A stretch of 64,000 nt of DNA, taken from positions 186,001-250,000 of the forward strand of contig NZ_MUNS01000041.1 in the NCBI RefSeq assembly GCF_002002705.1, written 5' to 3'. The notes under the pieces are model-generated. The model saw nothing but the letters and a program-made list of their open reading frames with translations, ran no database searches and was not told the DNA's origin. How positions within the stretch are numbered: position 1 is the first letter of the stretch; each line of letters begins with the position of its first letter. The position numbers were made by a program, and so were the translations under genes. Origin of the DNA: Polaromonas sp. C04. Its GTDB lineage: Bacteria; Pseudomonadota; Gammaproteobacteria; Burkholderiales; Burkholderiaceae_C. Shown piece after piece: positions 62,804 to 64,000 of the stretch.

Positions 62804-63946
62804 ATGAAACCCCTGCAGCTTTTCGATCCCGCCTCCAGCACCTACACCTATGTGCTGTTTGACGAGGCCACGCGCGATGCGCTCATCATCGATCCGGTGG
62901 ACGAGCAGGTCGAGCGCGATCTGGCCGTGCTCAAGCAGTACGGCCTCAAGCTGGTCTGGACGGTGGAGACCCATGCGCATGCCGACCACATCACCAGCGC
63001 CGGGCTGCTGGCCGAGCATGCCGGCGCGAAAACGGCCGCGCCGGCGGGCTGCGGCATCCGCACGGCGTCGGTGCAACTGGGGCACGGCGAGGTGCTGCGT
63101 TTCGGCGGCGAGGCGATCACCGCACTGCATACGCCCGGCCATACGGCGGGCAGCATGAGCTATCTGTGGAAGACGCCGGGCGGCGACCATGTGTTCACCG
63201 GCGACACGCTGCTCATCAACGGCTGCGGGCGCACCGACTTCCAGTCCGGCAGCGCCGCGGATCTGTACCGCAGCCTGACCGAAGTGCTGTTCGCGCTGCC
63301 CGATGCCACCACCGTCTGGCCGGCGCACGACTACCAGGGCCGCACGCATTCGACCATTGGCGCCGAGAAGGCCGGCAACGCGCGCGTGGCCGGCAAGACG
63401 CTGGCCGAGTTTGTCGCCACCATGGACGCACTGGGCCTGCCCAAACCCAAGCGCATGGACGAGGCCGTGCCGGCGAATCTGAGCTCGGGCCTGCGCCACG
63501 ACGCCGGTGCGGCGACCCTGGCCCAGCCGGACGCGCCGGACGCGCCGCGTCCCGCGCAAGGCTACGCCGGCGATGTATCGCCGCAGTTGGCCTGCCGCTG
63601 GTGGCAGGCGGGCGAGGCCGTGCTGGTGGACGTGCGCACCGATGCCGAACGCGAATGGGTCGGCTTCGTGCCCGGCGCGGTGCCGCTGGCCTGGAAGCAG
63701 TGGCCCGGCATGGCCATGAACCCGGCGTTCGATGTCGGCCTCAAGGAAGCCGTGCCGCCGGGCAAGAAGGTGGTGCTCTTGTGCCGCAGCGGCGTGCGCT
63801 CGATTGCGGCGGCCAGGCGCGCGACCGAACTGGGCCTGCAGGCCTACAACATTCTGGAAGGCTTCGAGGGCGACCCGGATGAGCAGGCGCACCGCGGCCG
63901 CAAGGGCGGCTGGCGCCTGCGCGGCCTGCCGTGGCGGCAGGGCTGA
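62804..63946 (+). CDS. Persulfide dioxygenase (ETHE1-like)-rhodanese fusion
   Basis: Protein of 380 residues with two catalytic domains. The N-terminal metallo-beta-lactamase fold (1-240) has HAHADH (57-62: H57, H59, D61, H62), H113 region TPGHTAGS, the GDTLLINGCGRTDF motif typical of ETHE1 persulfide dioxygenases, and WPAHDY. The C-terminal rhodanese domain (about 250-370) has the active Cys C327 in LLCRSGVRS. Such fusions oxidise glutathione persulfide to sulfite and can pass sulfur to thiosulfate, detoxifying H2S. Its start follows a GGAG (10 bases upstream). Transcribed divergently from ppk2. Confidence 0.93.
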   Translation: MKPLQLFDPASSTYTYVLFDEATRDALIIDPVDEQVERDLAVLKQYGLKLVWTVETHAHADHITSAGLLAEHAGAKTAAPAGCGIRTASVQLGHGEVLRFGGEAITALHTPGHTAGSMSYLWKTPGGDHVFTGDTLLINGCGRTDFQSGSAADLYRSLTEVLFALPDATTVWPAHDYQGRTHSTIGAEKAGNARVAGKTLAEFVATMDALGLPKPKRMDEAVPANLSSGLRHDAGAATLAQPDAPDAPRPAQGYAGDVSPQLACRWWQAGEAVLVDVRTDAEREWVGFVPGAVPLAWKQWPGMAMNPAFDVGLKEAVPPGKKVVLLCRSGVRSIAAARRATELGLQAYNILEGFEGDPDEQAHRGRKGGWRLRGLPWRQG

Positions 63947-64000
63947 TCCTGGTTGCTCCACCGCATCGCGCGCGAACCGCGACGCACGAAACCAGCGCGG

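Overview
The window reads as a stretch of chromosome from a GC-rich Gram-negative betaproteobacterium, most likely order Burkholderiales and probably family Comamonadaceae (Polaromonas/Rhodoferax/Variovorax-like). This is inferred from the dense coding with strongly G/C third positions, two tripartite-tricarboxylate (Bug) receptors, a general porin, an IcmF fused mutase, a LivM-LivG fusion, and three kinds of short dispersed repeats of a style I associate with that family. I see no rRNA, tRNA, CRISPR, insertion sequence or prophage.

Layout. 1-8845 is mostly housekeeping and stress: htpG behind a heat-shock (sigma-32) type promoter, cytochrome b561, an Fsr-type exporter, a DUF2127 membrane protein, ArsC, an SrkA-like kinase, a DUF2855 protein and the ohrR-ohr peroxide pair with its operator. 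8925-19333 is an accessory catabolic island: IclR regulator and crotonase on one strand, and divergently carotenoid oxygenase 1, CoA ligase, alpha/beta hydrolase, Bug receptor, FMN oxidoreductase, carotenoid oxygenase 2 and SCP2-type thiolase. It looks like a pathway that takes up a compound, splits a C=C bond oxidatively and degrades the fragment as a CoA thioester; I do not know its substrate. 19373-23699 is an operon of peptide-type binding protein, metal-dependent amidohydrolase and a His-rich COG0523 GTPase. 23997-27510 is a second IclR/Bug unit with a SnoaL-like protein and a short-chain dehydrogenase, followed after 575 bp by a porin.

29245-50470 mixes central metabolism and envelope functions: 3-hydroxyacyl-CoA dehydrogenase, GMC oxidoreductase, a NodIJ-like ABC exporter, an MscS channel, AMP nucleosidase, glutathione reductase, a FrnE-like DsbA protein, a small glycine-zipper lipoprotein, a cytosolic-carboxypeptidase-like M14 peptidase, an acyl-CoA ligase, DbpA helicase, a wax ester synthase/DGAT with a histone-H1-like tail, a FecR/DUF6600 protein with a Gln-rich tail, a short-chain dehydrogenase, a DUF6352 protein and PfkB. 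50460-53176 holds a DUF2252 protein, a geranylgeranyl-reductase-family flavoprotein and a 54-residue basic protein.

53177-61795 couples branched-chain acyl-CoA metabolism (icmF) to branched-chain amino acid uptake (livK-H-MG-F); a perfect 30-bp palindrome overlaps an icmF promoter between the two divergent units. The window ends with a PPK2 kinase and an ETHE1-rhodanese fusion.

The strongest leads are the twin carotenoid-oxygenase island (both enzymes appear to have Tyr in place of one second-shell Glu), the amidohydrolase/metallochaperone operon, the icmF/liv palindrome, and a dispersed repeat family with one copy inside a kinase gene and another supplying the end of a channel protein.
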